Shown in pieces: positions 6,461 to 6,986 of a stretch of 6,986 nt of DNA. A program made the position numbers and the translations under genes. The stretch covers positions 1-6,986 of the forward strand of contig JBDTIS010000084.1 of NCBI GenBank assembly GCA_039936235.1. The letters run 5' to 3'. Origin of the DNA: CAHJXF01 sp039936235 (GTDB lineage Bacteria; Pseudomonadota; Gammaproteobacteria; Burkholderiales; Burkholderiaceae_D). Within the stretch, counting starts at the first letter, position 1, and every line of letters begins with the position of its first letter. The notes beneath the pieces were generated by a model. That model saw nothing but the letters and a program-made list of their open reading frames with translations, did not search any database and was not told the origin of the DNA.

Positions 6461-6986
6461 CTACGCCGCCTTCATCGTGAGCGGCGCGGTCGCGAATGCG
6501 GCGTCGTTGCCTTCGACGACGTTCTTGAGGAACGCGTCGAACATCAGGATCGTCCAGATCGGCGTGCTGTGATCGCGCGCGCCCGACTGGTGCTGCTCGA
6601 CGATACGCTTCAACGCATCGCGATCGAACCAGCCCGTGTCGGACAGCCGCGAACCGAGAAGCGCGGACTGCACGCGACCGGCCAGCGGTCCGCGAAACCA
6701 CTGCGCGAGCGGGATCGAGAAGCCCATCTTCGGCCGGTACATGATCTCGTTCGGCAGGAAAGGCTCCATCGCCTTCTTCAACAGGAACTTCTGTTCGCCG
6801 TTGCGGATCTTGATCGACGACGGCAATGTGGCCATCCATTCGACCAGCGGATGATCCATCAGCGGCTCGCGCACTTCGAGCGAATGCGCCATGGAAGCGC
6901 GATCGACCTTCGTGTTGATGTCGCCGACGAGGTAGGTCTTGAGATCGATATATTGAATCTGCGCGAGCGCATCGTCGGTGGGCGCG
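6461..6986 (-). CDS. Asparagine synthase-like amidotransferase, exosortase A-associated type (N-terminus outside window)
   Basis: The reading frame is open to the right edge, so the gene is truncated by the window. The 174 visible residues are the C-terminal part of the synthetase domain of a glutamine-hydrolysing asparagine synthase homologue. The conserved block is DLKTYLVGDINTKVDRASM, then AHSLEVREPLMDH (visible residues 33-45), which matches the AsnB active-site region. YRPKMGFSIPLAQWFRGPL (83-101) and the tail DTGWFD...QHQSGARDHSTPIW resemble the amidotransferase found in exosortase A/PEP-CTERM loci more than housekeeping AsnB. The Met at 6892 is internal, not a start, because strong family similarity continues upstream of it. 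The family is normally over 600 residues, so some 450 residues, including the N-terminal Cys glutaminase domain, should lie beyond the window. The natural substrate of these locus-associated enzymes is not established; amidation of a uronic acid or another glycan carboxylate is one possibility. The stop is TAG at 6463-6461. Confidence 0.92.
   Translation of the reverse strand, partial: APTDDALAQIQYIDLKTYLVGDINTKVDRASMAHSLEVREPLMDHPLVEWMATLPSSIKIRNGEQKFLLKKAMEPFLPNEIMYRPKMGFSIPLAQWFRGPLAGRVQSALLGSRLSDTGWFDRDALKRIVEQHQSGARDHSTPIWTILMFDAFLKNVVEGNDAAFATAPLTMKAA

Noticed and set aside
5574..6572. Plus-strand open frame (332 codons) antisense to the first GT4 and amidotransferase
   Set aside because: It is a shadow of GC-rich codon bias, crosses a gene boundary and has no motifs.
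6461..6892. Amidotransferase read as a short 143-residue protein starting at Met 6892
   Set aside because: The conserved AsnB-type sequence continues in frame upstream to the window edge, so this Met is internal to a truncated gene.
1..6986. Mobile elements, tRNA/rRNA genes, CRISPR arrays or internal promoters
   Set aside because: Nearly every base is coding on one strand. I saw no transposase, terminal repeats, spaced repeats or tRNA-like arms, and no gap large enough for a promoter.

Overview
The window is one stretch of a surface-polysaccharide / protein-glycosylation operon read entirely from the minus strand. In transcription order (right to left) it holds: the C-terminal part of an asparagine-synthase-like amidotransferase; two GT4-family glycosyltransferases; a SAM-dependent methyltransferase; a Wzx-type flippase; a polytopic O-antigen-ligase-like protein; and the first 120 codons of a GT2 glycosyltransferase. 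Coding density is almost total. Gaps are 35 bp, about -1, -4, -4, +18 and -4 bp, and there is no room for an internal promoter or terminator. Both ends of the window cut through genes.

Two proteins point to a known context. The ligase opens with the N-terminal block I associate with the 'probable O-glycosylation ligase, exosortase A-associated' family (WLSVMNPHRLTYGFAYD). The amidotransferase C-terminus (YRPKMGFSIPLAQWFRGPL, then a DTGWFD...QHQSG.RDHS.P.W block) resembles exosortase A system-associated amidotransferase 1. Together with GT4 enzymes of the kind usual in such clusters, this suggests an XrtA (EpsH)/PEP-CTERM exopolysaccharide locus. That implies a Gram-negative proteobacterium that makes an extracellular matrix. 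The high GC content and GC-rich third codon positions fit Beta-, Gamma- or Alphaproteobacteria, but the sequence does not settle the class. The exosortase, PEP-CTERM substrates, initiating sugar transferase and chain-length/export genes are not in the window.

Inferred pathway: the GT4 enzymes, and possibly the amidotransferase and methyltransferase, build and decorate a lipid-linked oligosaccharide on the cytoplasmic face. The flippase moves it across the inner membrane, and the ligase transfers it to an acceptor in the periplasm. The final GT2 resembles polyprenyl-phosphate sugar synthases and could supply a lipid-monophosphate sugar.

The gene types are recognisable, so I do not claim a wholly new system. 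The points worth a second look are the gene combination, the ligase's charged C-terminal tail, the GT2's N-terminal extension, the degenerate EX7E motif in the first GT4, and a hairpin where that gene's ribosome binding site should be.
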